A stretch of 54,389 nucleotides of DNA, from positions 1-54,389 of the forward strand of contig OMVA01000101.1 in assembly GCA_900314445.1 (NCBI GenBank). Direction: 5' to 3'. This DNA is from an uncultured Lachnospiraceae bacterium. Its GTDB lineage: Bacteria > Bacillota > Clostridia > Lachnospirales > Lachnospiraceae. The notes under the pieces were generated by a model. It did no database searches, was not told the origin of the DNA, and was given only the letters and a program-made list of their open reading frames with translations. The translations under genes and the position numbers were made by a program. Below are positions 36,950-45,543 of this stretch, one piece after another. Position 1 is the first letter of the stretch; each line of letters begins with the position of its first letter.

Positions 36950-37825
36950 CTACTTAATGAGCATCAGAATCAGAAGATTCAGACCAGCTGCGATGAATGT
37001 AACCCACCACGCCTGCTTAATCATGAGTCCTGACTTAACTCTGGCACTACTGTTGTCGATCAGAATTTCAAGGAAATAGAGAACGAAAATTGCTACAACT
37101 GCTCCAAGATAACTCCAAGGATTAGAGTTTACGAAGAACAATGCAACCACACCCAGCATATACATATTTTCATAATATTCTGTCAGTGTATAAATTGCGT
37201 AATTTCTTGCACCAAGATCTGATGTAATACCCTTGATAAGTTCCTGGTGTGGGTGATGGGAAGTAGATTCATCGAATGGTGACTTCCTCATCTTAATTGT
37301 AAGGATAAATACGAAGGCTACAAAGAATCCTGGAAGGAAAAGAATTGCACTCCATTTGCCGCTCACGATATCAAGTGACTTGAAAGATCCAACTGCAAGG
37401 TAGAAACCTACTGCAGTTAAAAGTTCTGCAGGTTCATAAGCAAGAGCCTGAAGTAATTCACGGTTAGCACCTACTGTTGAGTATGGTGAAGTTGCAACCA
37501 TACATGTGAAATACAGGAACATTGTAGATGTGGAGAAGAGGAAAATTGACATCAGCATATCTCCACCGCTGAAGAAAAGTGCACCTGCAATAAGTGTTCC
37601 AACCAGATAAGAAAGGATCAGGAAGCTCTGTGCCTTATTTACATTTACATTTTCCTTGGCAAATAACTTCTTCAAATCATGAAGTGGCTGTGTGATTGGA
37701 GGTCCAACACGACGCTGCATACGAGCAGAAATCTTTCGATCCAGACCGTCAAAGAATGCACCCAGGATTGGAGCTAAAATCACATAGGCAAGTACAGCAA
37801 TGATACGAATATAATTTGTATTCAT
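36950..37825 (-). CDS. echB: Ech hydrogenase membrane subunit EchB (NuoH/HycD-like)
   Basis: Membrane subunit of 291 residues, anchoring the soluble module. It shows GAFFDGLDRKISARMQRRVGPPITQPLHDLKKLF, the conserved NuoH first loop, and about eight membrane helices. The start at 37825 overlaps the echA stop (TAATG); a longer reading has no support. Confidence 0.95.
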   Translation of the reverse strand: MNTNYIRIIAVLAYVILAPILGAFFDGLDRKISARMQRRVGPPITQPLHDLKKLFAKENVNVNKAQSFLILSYLVGTLIAGALFFSGGDMLMSIFLFSTSTMFLYFTCMVATSPYSTVGANRELLQALAYEPAELLTAVGFYLAVGSFKSLDIVSGKWSAILFLPGFFVAFVFILTIKMRKSPFDESTSHHPHQELIKGITSDLGARNYAIYTLTEYYENMYMLGVVALFFVNSNPWSYLGAVVAIFVLYFLEILIDNSSARVKSGLMIKQAWWVTFIAAGLNLLILMLIK

Positions 37826-39756
37826 TAGAATGCACCTCCCTTCACAATTGCCATGGCTGTCATAACAACAATCCAAACTGCCAGAGCAATCTGTGCATAC
37901 TTCATCATTTTTCCTGTCTTAATTGTGTCATCAAAGTAGTAGTTACCAAGTTCCATTTTTGTAGTTTCGCCAAATGCATTTACAAAGCCCTTATTGTCAC
38001 CACTATTTACACCATTCATATATGTAAGGTCGACCTTTGTAGGCTGATTCTTTGTAAAGAGATATGCAAGGAATGGAACCAGGAAAGCAAGAATTAACAT
38101 AGCCACCATTGTATACAGAACAGACTTAGACATTACATCTGTTGACGTGCCAAAGAGTTCTGTTACCAGTGGATTTACGTAAATCAGGGATGCAGTTGGA
38201 ATCAGGATGGTAACTGCAATCATGATTGCTGTATGGATGTAAAGGGAGATGTACTCTCCTGTCTTTGTAACATCCTTAACTTCCTTATCCTCAGAAGGAT
38301 TCTGGATTAACTTACCAAGCCACTTTGACCAATAAAGTGTTGTTGTTGCTGATCCAAAGCAGATTAAGAGAACCAGAATAATATTCTTGGAATCAATAAC
38401 TGACTTCAGTGTTGCCCACTTAGAGAAAAGCATACCGAATGGTGCAAGGAACATTCCTACGATACCAATGAACATGCAAGATGCAAGTTTTGGAAGTCTA
38501 TGAAGAAGTCCACCAAAGTCTTCGATATTTCTTGTATGAAGTGAGTTTTCTGTAGCACCAATATCCTGGAAAAGCAGAGACTTGGATACTGCATGGAACA
38601 CCATCAGGAATACACCAGCCCAAACAGTTGCTGGAACACCAACGCCTGCACAAGCTGTCATCAGACCAAGATTAGAAAGAGTTGAGAAAGCAAGAACTTT
38701 TTTACCATCTGTCTGTTCAACAGCAAAGATGGACATGATAAAGAATGTGAATCCACCAACAAGGGATACCATCAAACCTGTCTCTGTGCCAGACATACCA
38801 GGCGCCAGACGGAAAAGAATATAGATACCAGCCTTAACCATAGTTGCACTATGAAGCAGTGCTGAAGATGGTGTAGGTGCAACCATGGCACCAACAAGCC
38901 ATGTAGAGAACGGAAGCTGAGAAGCCTTTGTCAGAGCTGCAAATGCAATCATTGCAATTGGAAGAACTGCTGCAGGTTGCTTTAATACGCCCAGAGCTAC
39001 CAGTGTCTGTAAGTCTGTTGTACCTGCAACATATGCTGCATAAACAATACCTACAGCAAGAGCTGTACCACCAAAAAGGTTCATCCATAAAGCACGGAAA
39101 GAATTGTTGATTGCTTCATCGGTTCTGGTATAGCCAATCAGAAGGAATGAGCATACAGATGTAAGCTCCCAGAAGAAATCAATCCAAAGAAGGTTTGATG
39201 ATGTAACAAAACCAAACATCGCACCCAGGAAAAGGAAAAGAACTGTAAGGAAGTAATAAGTACGATCCTTAAATTCTGTGTGATGCTTATGATATCCATC
39301 CATGTAGCCTACCGCATAGATAGCAATCATAGAGCCGATCAGACCAACAATAACGCACATAAGGATTGAAAGATGATCCAGATATACGTGATGCATCTCT
39401 TCCAGCTTTGGTCCACGCAAATCCACATAAGCAATCATGCAGGTTGGAACAATAGAAAGAATGCTGATCCAATACTTTTTGTACTTGAAACAAAGGAATG
39501 TTACGACAAACATGAGTACAATTTCTGCAACAAGAATTACATGATTTATGGTTTCTGTCTCCACAAATAATGCAACCGGCTGGCAACCATTTGTAACCCA
39601 GTCCACAAGAAGAAAGCCGACCGCTGCGATAATTGCAACTGCGCCGACGTACGCGAAGATTGCTCTCACCTTACTGTTGCGTGTAATGAACATCAAAACA
39701 GCAACAATCACTGGAAAGCAGATCAGGAACGGAACCACCGTCTCCAAACTAATCAT
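37825..39756 (-). CDS. echA: Ech hydrogenase ion-pump subunit EchA (NuoL-like)
   Basis: Antiporter-like membrane subunit of 643 residues that would couple H2 formation to proton or sodium export. About 16 helices. The NuoL/MrpA core block reads FWELTSVCSFLLIGY, AFAALTKASQLPFSTWLVGAMVAPTPSSALLHSATMVKAG. It carries the conserved Glu in WELTS and the Lys in TKASQ. First gene of the six-gene operon, with GAGGGG upstream. Confidence 0.95.
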   Translation of the reverse strand: MISLETVVPFLICFPVIVAVLMFITRNSKVRAIFAYVGAVAIIAAVGFLLVDWVTNGCQPVALFVETETINHVILVAEIVLMFVVTFLCFKYKKYWISILSIVPTCMIAYVDLRGPKLEEMHHVYLDHLSILMCVIVGLIGSMIAIYAVGYMDGYHKHHTEFKDRTYYFLTVLFLFLGAMFGFVTSSNLLWIDFFWELTSVCSFLLIGYTRTDEAINNSFRALWMNLFGGTALAVGIVYAAYVAGTTDLQTLVALGVLKQPAAVLPIAMIAFAALTKASQLPFSTWLVGAMVAPTPSSALLHSATMVKAGIYILFRLAPGMSGTETGLMVSLVGGFTFFIMSIFAVEQTDGKKVLAFSTLSNLGLMTACAGVGVPATVWAGVFLMVFHAVSKSLLFQDIGATENSLHTRNIEDFGGLLHRLPKLASCMFIGIVGMFLAPFGMLFSKWATLKSVIDSKNIILVLLICFGSATTTLYWSKWLGKLIQNPSEDKEVKDVTKTGEYISLYIHTAIMIAVTILIPTASLIYVNPLVTELFGTSTDVMSKSVLYTMVAMLILAFLVPFLAYLFTKNQPTKVDLTYMNGVNSGDNKGFVNAFGETTKMELGNYYFDDTIKTGKMMKYAQIALAVWIVVMTAMAIVKGGAF

Positions 39757-39790
39757 AATGAGCTACCCCTCTCATATTTTTTATAGAGAA

Positions 39791-39820
39791 ATTTTAGCAC
39801 TCACCATCCGTAACAGTCAA
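39791..39820 (-). promoter_or_regulatory. ech operon promoter
   Basis: TTGACT (39820-39815), 18 bases, TAAAAT (39796-39791) on the minus strand, with a short leader of about 30 bases. Confidence 0.7.
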
Positions 39821-39909
39821 TAAAATCTACATTTTTAACGGTTAATTAATATAACTAAATTTCTACATTTTCATTAGAAAATTAGTATCGAGTTTTATTG
39901 CATTTTGTG

Positions 39910-40130
39910 TATAATCTAGGTGGAAACGAAACTTTTTGTTTCCGTATTCATTCCGTCAAATTACCCCCGTCATCCCCCTACCCCCCTACACCGATGACGG
40001 TGGCTAATTTGCGCAACATGTTCCGCAAAAAAATTTCAATATTTTTCGAAATAATCTACATATTATTCCACTTATAAACACTTATAATAGGCTTAAAAAC
40101 TGCGGTTTGTTCGGTCCGCAGTTTTTAAAA
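39910..40130 (+). ncRNA. Candidate small RNA or structured galK leader
   Basis: A TATAAT box at 39910-39915 (poor -35) predicts a start near 39922, exactly where a GGAAAC/GTTTCC hairpin begins. A second hairpin, CCGTCAT/ATGACGG (39967-39973 with 39994-40000), has a 20-base loop dominated by runs of C. An 11-bp terminator-like hairpin with U-rich 3' arm closes it at 40095-40126. No open frame was seen. It may be an independent sRNA of about 205 bases or the galK leader. Confidence 0.4.
40095..40126. terminator. Bidirectional terminator-like hairpin before galK
   Basis: AAAAACTGCGG/CCGCAGTTTTT with a 10-base loop. The stem's own U-run serves as tail on either strand. A TATAAT box at 40083-40088 immediately precedes it on the plus strand, so it could also be a 5' hairpin of a galK transcript. 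Confidence 0.65.
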
Positions 40131-40135
40131 TAAAA

Positions 40136-40185
40136 GACAAGTCCATTTGCATGGGGCGGTTACACTTCTTGCAAATGAGATTGAC
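40136..40185. repeat. Inverted pair of GCAAATG elements before galK
   Basis: GACAAGTCCATTTGC (40136-40150) and GCAAATGAGATTGAC (40171-40185) face each other 27-76 bases before the galK ATG. Confidence 0.65.
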
Positions 40186-40211
40186 ACAGATTCATTTCTG
40201 AGGAGGTAATT

Positions 40212-41498
40212 ATGGCAGATTTAAACACACTCAAAAGCGATTTAGCTGCAGGCGCATTCCGCGACCAGATTGCTAAGCTTTATATCGATCCAGCACGTGT
40301 GGATTGTGAAACAAATCGCTACATGTCTATGCTCGACAAATTCACTGAGCTTTTCACAGAAACAGATGTTCATATTTTCAGTGCGCCAGGTCGTTCTGAA
40401 ATCGGCGGTAATCATACAGATCACCAGCACGGCGAAGTTCTTGCAGCTTCTATTAACGACGATGCTGTTGCCGTTGCTGCAGCGATTGATGCTCCTGAAA
40501 TTCAGTTACTTTCAGAAGGCTATCCAATGCTCTCTTTCTCCATCGACAATGTTGAAAAGATTGATGCAGAAGAAGGTACAACAAACGCCCTGATTCGTGG
40601 TGTTGTTGATGGCCTGAAAAAGAATGGTCACAAGGTTGGTGGTTTCCACGCTTATGTTACTTCAGAAGTTCTTAGCGGTTCTGGACTTTCATCATCTGCT
40701 GCTTTCGAAACTCTGATTGGCACAATCGAATCTGGCCTTTACAACAACATGGAAATCGATGCTGTTGAAATCGCAAAGATTGGTCAGTATGCAGAAAACT
40801 ATCACTTTGGTAAGCCATGTGGACTGCTTGATCAGATGGCATGTTCTGTTGGCAGCCTTGTTCATATCGACTTCGCTGATCCAACAAACCCTGTTGTAGA
40901 GCAGGTTGTATTTGACTTTGAAGGCGCTGGTTATTCTCTTTGCATCACAGATACAAAGGGTTCTCACGCAAACCTGACTGACGACTACGCTGCTATCCCT
41001 GCAGAATGTAAGTCCGTTGCTGCATACTTCGGTAAGGATTTCCTGAACGATGTTCCAGAAGAAGATTTCATGCAGGCAATCCCTACTCTTCGTGCAGAAG
41101 GCATCTGCAATGACCGTGCCATCATCCGTGCCATCCATTTCTACGGAGAGACAAAGCGCGCTGCTGGCGAAGCAGAAGCTCTGAAGTCTGGCGACATTCA
41201 GAAATTCTTCGAACTCTTCAAGAAGTCCGGAGATTCCTCTTACAAGTATTTACAGAACGTATATACAAACCACGACGTTGAACACCAGAATGTTTCTGTT
41301 GGCCTTGCAGTCAGCGACACAGTCCTTGGTGCAAATGGAATTGCCCGCGTTCACGGTGGTGGTTTCGCTGGTACAATTCAGGCATTCGTTAAGAACGAAG
41401 CGGTAGCTGATTACCAGGCTGCAATGAATCATGTATTCGGAGAAGGCGCTTGTGCTGTCCTGAAGATTCGTGAGTTTGGTGGCTACCAGTTAGTATAA
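40212..41498 (+). CDS. galK: Galactokinase
   Basis: GHMP kinase of 428 residues phosphorylating galactose at C1 (Leloir pathway). FSAPGRSEIGGNHTDHQHGEVLAASIN is the substrate-binding opening, in the form common in clostridial galactokinases rather than the GRVNLIGEHTDY of E. coli. The ATP loop is LSGSGLSSSAAFE near 148 and the third motif is RVHGGGFAGTIQAF. GAGGAGG lies 6 bases before the ATG. It heads galK-galT. Confidence 0.95.
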   Translation: MADLNTLKSDLAAGAFRDQIAKLYIDPARVDCETNRYMSMLDKFTELFTETDVHIFSAPGRSEIGGNHTDHQHGEVLAASINDDAVAVAAAIDAPEIQLLSEGYPMLSFSIDNVEKIDAEEGTTNALIRGVVDGLKKNGHKVGGFHAYVTSEVLSGSGLSSSAAFETLIGTIESGLYNNMEIDAVEIAKIGQYAENYHFGKPCGLLDQMACSVGSLVHIDFADPTNPVVEQVVFDFEGAGYSLCITDTKGSHANLTDDYAAIPAECKSVAAYFGKDFLNDVPEEDFMQAIPTLRAEGICNDRAIIRAIHFYGETKRAAGEAEALKSGDIQKFFELFKKSGDSSYKYLQNVYTNHDVEHQNVSVGLAVSDTVLGANGIARVHGGGFAGTIQAFVKNEAVADYQAAMNHVFGEGACAVLKIREFGGYQLV

Positions 41499-41621
41499 AT
41501 TCATGAATTATCAAACTGCCGATTTCTTTGAGATCAGCCGTTTTCGGATTGCGCAGGATTTGTAGAAGAAATCCTGTTCAAAGAGCGACATAAATTATTG
41601 GAAGTTATTAAGGAGAAGAAA

Positions 41622-43247
41622 ATGGATACAAATAAAGTTACACCTGAAGACGAGAAAATCGTTTGCGAAAAAATTGCCGACCTGGTTTCTTATGGATTAA
41701 AGAGCGGACTTGTTGATCCTGCTGACACAGTTTACACCGTTAACCGTCTCTTGGAAGATCTAGAACTTAGTGATTTTACAGCTGATATGGATTCCATTTC
41801 AGTTGAAAAAAATGTACCTAAGCTCGCTGACATTTTAAATGACATTATGGACTACGCTGTTAAGGCTGGTCTCTTTGAAGATTCAATCGCATCTCGTGAC
41901 TTATTCGACACAAAGCTTATGGGAGCTTTAACACCACTTCCATCAACTGTGCGCAGTACATTTGCCGGACTTTATGAGAAGAGCCCAAAGGAAGCTACTG
42001 ATTACTACTACTCTTTCTCAAAGGCTACAAACTACATTCGTACTGACCGTATTGCCAAGGACGAAAAGTGGACAACAGATACTGAGTTCGGAACAATTGA
42101 TATCACAATTAATCTGTCCAAGCCTGAGAAGGATCCACGCGACATCGCAAAGGCTGGTAAGGCAAAGGCTTCTGGATATCCAAAGTGCCTTCTCTGCTGC
42201 GAGAACGAGGGCTACGCTGGCCACCTTTCTCACCCAGCTCGTCAGAACCACAGAATTATACCTTTCAGACTTGCTGGTCAGGACTACTTCCTCCAGTATT
42301 CACCATATGTTTACTACAATGAGCACTGCATCATTTTCAATAAGCTTCACACACCAATGAAGATCGACAAGGCTGCTTTTGAGAAGTTACTTGATTTTGT
42401 AAATCTCTTCCCTCATTACACAGCTGGTTCTAACGCTGATCTTCCAATCGTTGGTGGTTCTATCCTCTCCCACGATCACTTCCAGGGTGGTGGATATGAA
42501 TTTGCAATGGTTCGTGCTCCATACGAAAAGGAATTTGAATTCAATGGCTTCGAAGATGTTCACGCTGGACTTATTCACTGGCCACTGACAACCATTCGTC
42601 TTCAGGGTAAGGATAAGGCTCGTGTTGCAGAACTTGGTGACAAGATTCTTACAACCTGGAGAGGCTACACAGACGAAGCTTCTATAATCTTCGCAGAAAC
42701 AGATAACACACCTCACAACACAATCACTCCTATCGCTCGTATCCGTCGTGCTGATGGCACTGCACAGGGCGCAGGCGTAATGGCTGAGGGTGATCTTTAT
42801 GAACTTGATCTGGTACTTCGTAACAACCTGACAACTGAGGAAAATCCACTGGGCCTTTACCACCCACATGCTCAGTATCACCACATCAAGAAGGAAAACA
42901 TCGGTCTCATCGAAGTTATGGGTCTGGCTGTGCTCCCAGCTCGTCTTAAGAAAGAAATGGCAGCTCTTGAAGAACTCATCCTGGCAGACATCGCTGCTGG
43001 TAAGTCTGCTTCTGAAATCGGAGCAAATATCAAAGCTGATGAAGTACTTGCTTCTCATGCTGACTGGGCTGAAGAATTCATTGAACGCCGTGGCACTTCT
43101 TCCATCAACAAGGATAACATCCATACAATCGTTCAGGATGAAATCGGCCAGGTATTCTCTCATGTTCTGGAAGACGCTGGTGTTTATAAGTGCACGGAAG
43201 AAGGACGTACAGCATTTATGAGATTTGTGGATGCTGTGAATGCATAA
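41622..43247 (+). CDS. galT: UDP-glucose--hexose-1-phosphate uridylyltransferase, class II
   Basis: Second Leloir enzyme, 541 residues: transfers UMP from UDP-glucose to galactose-1-phosphate. The length and motifs (SGYPKCLLCCENEGYAGHLSHPARQNHR, GGSILSHDHFQGGGYEFAM) are those of the Gram-positive GalT2 class, not the 350-residue E. coli type. Start at 41622 follows AAGGAGAAG; a reading eight codons longer overlaps that site. The gap after galK is 123 bases. Confidence 0.95.
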   Translation: MDTNKVTPEDEKIVCEKIADLVSYGLKSGLVDPADTVYTVNRLLEDLELSDFTADMDSISVEKNVPKLADILNDIMDYAVKAGLFEDSIASRDLFDTKLMGALTPLPSTVRSTFAGLYEKSPKEATDYYYSFSKATNYIRTDRIAKDEKWTTDTEFGTIDITINLSKPEKDPRDIAKAGKAKASGYPKCLLCCENEGYAGHLSHPARQNHRIIPFRLAGQDYFLQYSPYVYYNEHCIIFNKLHTPMKIDKAAFEKLLDFVNLFPHYTAGSNADLPIVGGSILSHDHFQGGGYEFAMVRAPYEKEFEFNGFEDVHAGLIHWPLTTIRLQGKDKARVAELGDKILTTWRGYTDEASIIFAETDNTPHNTITPIARIRRADGTAQGAGVMAEGDLYELDLVLRNNLTTEENPLGLYHPHAQYHHIKKENIGLIEVMGLAVLPARLKKEMAALEELILADIAAGKSASEIGANIKADEVLASHADWAEEFIERRGTSSINKDNIHTIVQDEIGQVFSHVLEDAGVYKCTEEGRTAFMRFVDAVNA

Positions 43248-43300
43248 ATAGCAAGCCATACATACTTACTAGCTAGCTACATTTGCAATAACTAATACAG

Positions 43301-43335
43301 CCCCTGCGCATCTTGTGATGTGCAGGGGTTGTTTT
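43301..43335 (+). terminator. galKT terminator
   Basis: A perfect 12-bp stem (CCCCTGCGCATC/GATGTGCAGGGG allowing G·U) with loop TTGT, then TTGTTTT. Confidence 0.92.
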
Positions 43336-43385
43336 CATTACTTTTATGTAAAATTTTAACTCGTAATGACATCCATTCATTAAAG

Positions 43386-43420
43386 TAGAAAAGCCCCGAC
43401 GCAAATGTTGTGTCGAGGCT
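43386..43420 (-). terminator. Terminator of the DUF6062 gene
   Basis: AGCCTCGAC/GTCGGGGCT on the minus strand with an 11-base loop that contains CATTTGC, then TTTTCTACTTT. Confidence 0.78.
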
Positions 43421-43425
43421 CATTT

Positions 43426-44148
43426 TTATTCCACAATAATCGAATCAACCTTGGTCAAGCATCTTGGAAGTGCATCCTGTGAATTCTTCCAATCTGCATC
43501 TCGATTACGATAATCCTTTTTATCAATGAACCAGGAAACATCCTCGTTCACGCGCTGGAAATTCTTGAAGTAAGTTTCGTTCAAAACTTCCAGGAAAGAG
43601 ACAAGCTGCTTATCATTCAACTTTTCAGCAGCTGTATCATAAAGAAGTCCATAATGTTTTGTGCAGAAACCCTTGGACTCTTTAAAGAGATCCTGGAAAC
43701 CTTCTGTCTTATTCCACATATGGAAAATTGTATCCATATAGCGATCCATTGTTGGCTTAATCTTTCCGCAAACAAAACAGTTGGTATTTAACTTTTCAAT
43801 ATACTTCACTACAGGAGATGTCTCCTGCTTTCTCTTTAGGAAACCCTTGGATGATACAGGGGAATCCTTCTCAGCCAGTGTCTTCAACTCTCTCAAAGTC
43901 TTGTCTGTATGTGTCTTCAACATAAGCGCCAGTCCCAGCTGATTCTTGGAATGATAAAGCATTTCAATATGCTTATCGCAAAAGCCCATTTCATCCGTCA
44001 CCTGACGGTTATCATATTCCATATAGGAAGGTCCCATGGTGTAATCAATCGCATTCTGCTCCAGTTCCTTATAGAGCGTACAAAGCGGGCACTCACTGCC
44101 TGCGTGGAATGCGTCATTTACTGGGATGGTGTACATCTGTTCTGCCAT
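43426..44148 (-). CDS. DUF6062 family protein with two Cys/His modules
   Basis: Soluble protein of 240 residues. It has two similar modules, each with a CxxC (CPLC at 20-23; CFVC in the middle) followed about 35 residues later by GFCxKH (GFCDKHIEML, GFCTKHYGLLYD). The pattern suggests a metal site in each module. Function unknown. The start at 44148 follows GAGGAGAAG. It is downstream of the serine acetyltransferase gene by 87 bases, probably one operon. Confidence 0.8.
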   Translation of the reverse strand: MAEQMYTIPVNDAFHAGSECPLCTLYKELEQNAIDYTMGPSYMEYDNRQVTDEMGFCDKHIEMLYHSKNQLGLALMLKTHTDKTLRELKTLAEKDSPVSSKGFLKRKQETSPVVKYIEKLNTNCFVCGKIKPTMDRYMDTIFHMWNKTEGFQDLFKESKGFCTKHYGLLYDTAAEKLNDKQLVSFLEVLNETYFKNFQRVNEDVSWFIDKKDYRNRDADWKNSQDALPRCLTKVDSIIVE

Positions 44149-44235
44149 TATCTTCTCCTCGTTGATAGCCATTTTTAATGGAGCCATCACATTCGTATTC
44201 CGATGCTTCGCATCTCCATACTCACGCACAGCTCT

Positions 44236-45189
44236 TTAAATCACGTAGTACCAATCCTTAGCATCATCGCATGGCTCTACCTCTTCCAGATCACCATCAT
44301 TGTTGAAGTGAAGCTTCTGGCTCTGTGCACTAACCTTTGTATGAGCAGGCACTGACTTTGTCAGGAATACGGAACCGCCAATTACAGAGTCATGTCCAAT
44401 GACTGTGTCACCGCCCAGGATGGATGCATTTGAGTAGATTGTTACATTATCTTCAATGGTTGGATGACGCTTCTTGTCCACCAGGATTCTGCCGCCACGT
44501 GTAGAAAGGGCACCAAGAGTTACACCCTGATAAAGCTTAACATGCTCACCAATTGTTGTTGTCTCACCGATTACAATACCTGTACCGTGGTCGATGAAGA
44601 AATACTTTCCGATTGTGGCACCAGGATTAATATCAATACCAGTCTTTGAATGTGCATGCTCAGTCATAATACGAGGAAGCATAGGCACCTTCAGATGATA
44701 AAGAATGTGAGCAAAACGCTGTACAGCGATGGCATATAAACCAGGGTAAGAAATAACGATTTCCTCTCGGTTCTCTGCTGCTGGATCCCCCTCGAAAAGA
44801 GCTTCAATATCCGTGTCCAGATAAGCACGAACCTCTGGGATTCTCTTCATGAATTCCACTGTAATTTCCTCAGCAGCGTCATTACGCTCTGCATCCGTTT
44901 TATCCTTGTAATTCTTATCAAAATTCAGAGCCAGCGCAATCTGCTTATTGAGGTTATAAACGATATCCTCCGTCAGCGTTGCAATGGCTGTCTTAAGGTT
45001 ATAGATGCGGTAAGTGCGGTCTGTGTAATACCCAGGGAAACCAATACGCATCAGCTTATTAATAATATCCAGAACTGCCTTCTGATCTGGTCTTGAAAAA
45101 ATATCAGCCTCATCAATCTTGTGACCATTACCATAATCATTCACTACAATATTGATAATGTTTTCGATATTGTCATTAATCTTTCCCAT
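44236..45189 (-). CDS. epsC: Serine O-acetyltransferase (EpsC type)
   Basis: Makes O-acetylserine for cysteine synthesis, 317 residues. A helical N-terminal half is followed by a left-handed beta-helix of hexapeptide repeats. The diagnostic block is HSKTGIDINPGATIGKYFFIDHGTGIVIGETTTIGEHVKLYQGVTLGALSTRGG, with the catalytic His in DHGTG. It ends with an acidic tail. The start at 45189 follows GAGGTG. A good promoter lies about 110 bases upstream. Confidence 0.93.
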   Translation of the reverse strand: MGKINDNIENIINIVVNDYGNGHKIDEADIFSRPDQKAVLDIINKLMRIGFPGYYTDRTYRIYNLKTAIATLTEDIVYNLNKQIALALNFDKNYKDKTDAERNDAAEEITVEFMKRIPEVRAYLDTDIEALFEGDPAAENREEIVISYPGLYAIAVQRFAHILYHLKVPMLPRIMTEHAHSKTGIDINPGATIGKYFFIDHGTGIVIGETTTIGEHVKLYQGVTLGALSTRGGRILVDKKRHPTIEDNVTIYSNASILGGDTVIGHDSVIGGSVFLTKSVPAHTKVSAQSQKLHFNNDGDLEEVEPCDDAKDWYYVI

Positions 45190-45227
45190 AAATTCACCTC
45201 GAATTTGTATGAAATAATATCCCCTCT

Positions 45228-45243
45228 GGCAAATGTGATTGCC
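45228..45243. repeat. GCAAATG dyad element before epsC
   Basis: GGCAAATGTGATTGCC, a near-perfect dyad, 39-54 bases before the epsC start. Confidence 0.65.
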
Positions 45244-45299
45244 TGCAATTTCACTTTTTCCTAAATTATTTGATTGCTTCGAATGCCACAATCTTAACC

Positions 45300-45328
45300 A
45301 TTATAACGGCTAAGCGAGAAAAGTGAAA
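45300..45328 (-). promoter_or_regulatory. epsC promoter
   Basis: TTTCAC (45328-45323), 17 bases, TATAAT (45305-45300) on the minus strand. No T-box was recognised in the leader. Confidence 0.6.
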
Positions 45329-45543
45329 CTCTTTCCAGACACTCACCATTCATAAGGCAACATACAATATGTTCATCCCGCTTCCTGGTCATGGGAGCCA
45401 GACAAATAGACTTTTAGCAATGACCTTATTATAATAAAAACTGACCCTATCAGAAATTGCAAATGTTACGTTTTTGGAATAGTCAGAATACATTTTGATT
45501 CTTCAATAGAATTCTGTAACTAATAAAATGTCGAGGAGACAGC
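45329..45543. other. Divergent intergenic region, epsC / MocR regulator
   Basis: Regulatory space between two divergent genes. A TATTATAAT box near 45430 could serve the regulator on the plus strand. No clear operator was identified. Confidence 0.35.

Noticed and set aside
34802..37825. Complex I (Nuo) fragment
   Set aside because: EchE has both CxxC nickel motifs and HypCDE genes are nearby, so this is a hydrogenase and not NADH dehydrogenase.
42387..43259. 290-codon minus-strand frame opposite galT
   Set aside because: It is wholly antisense to galT, protein-unlike (Cys/Phe/Ser rich), and lacks a start site.
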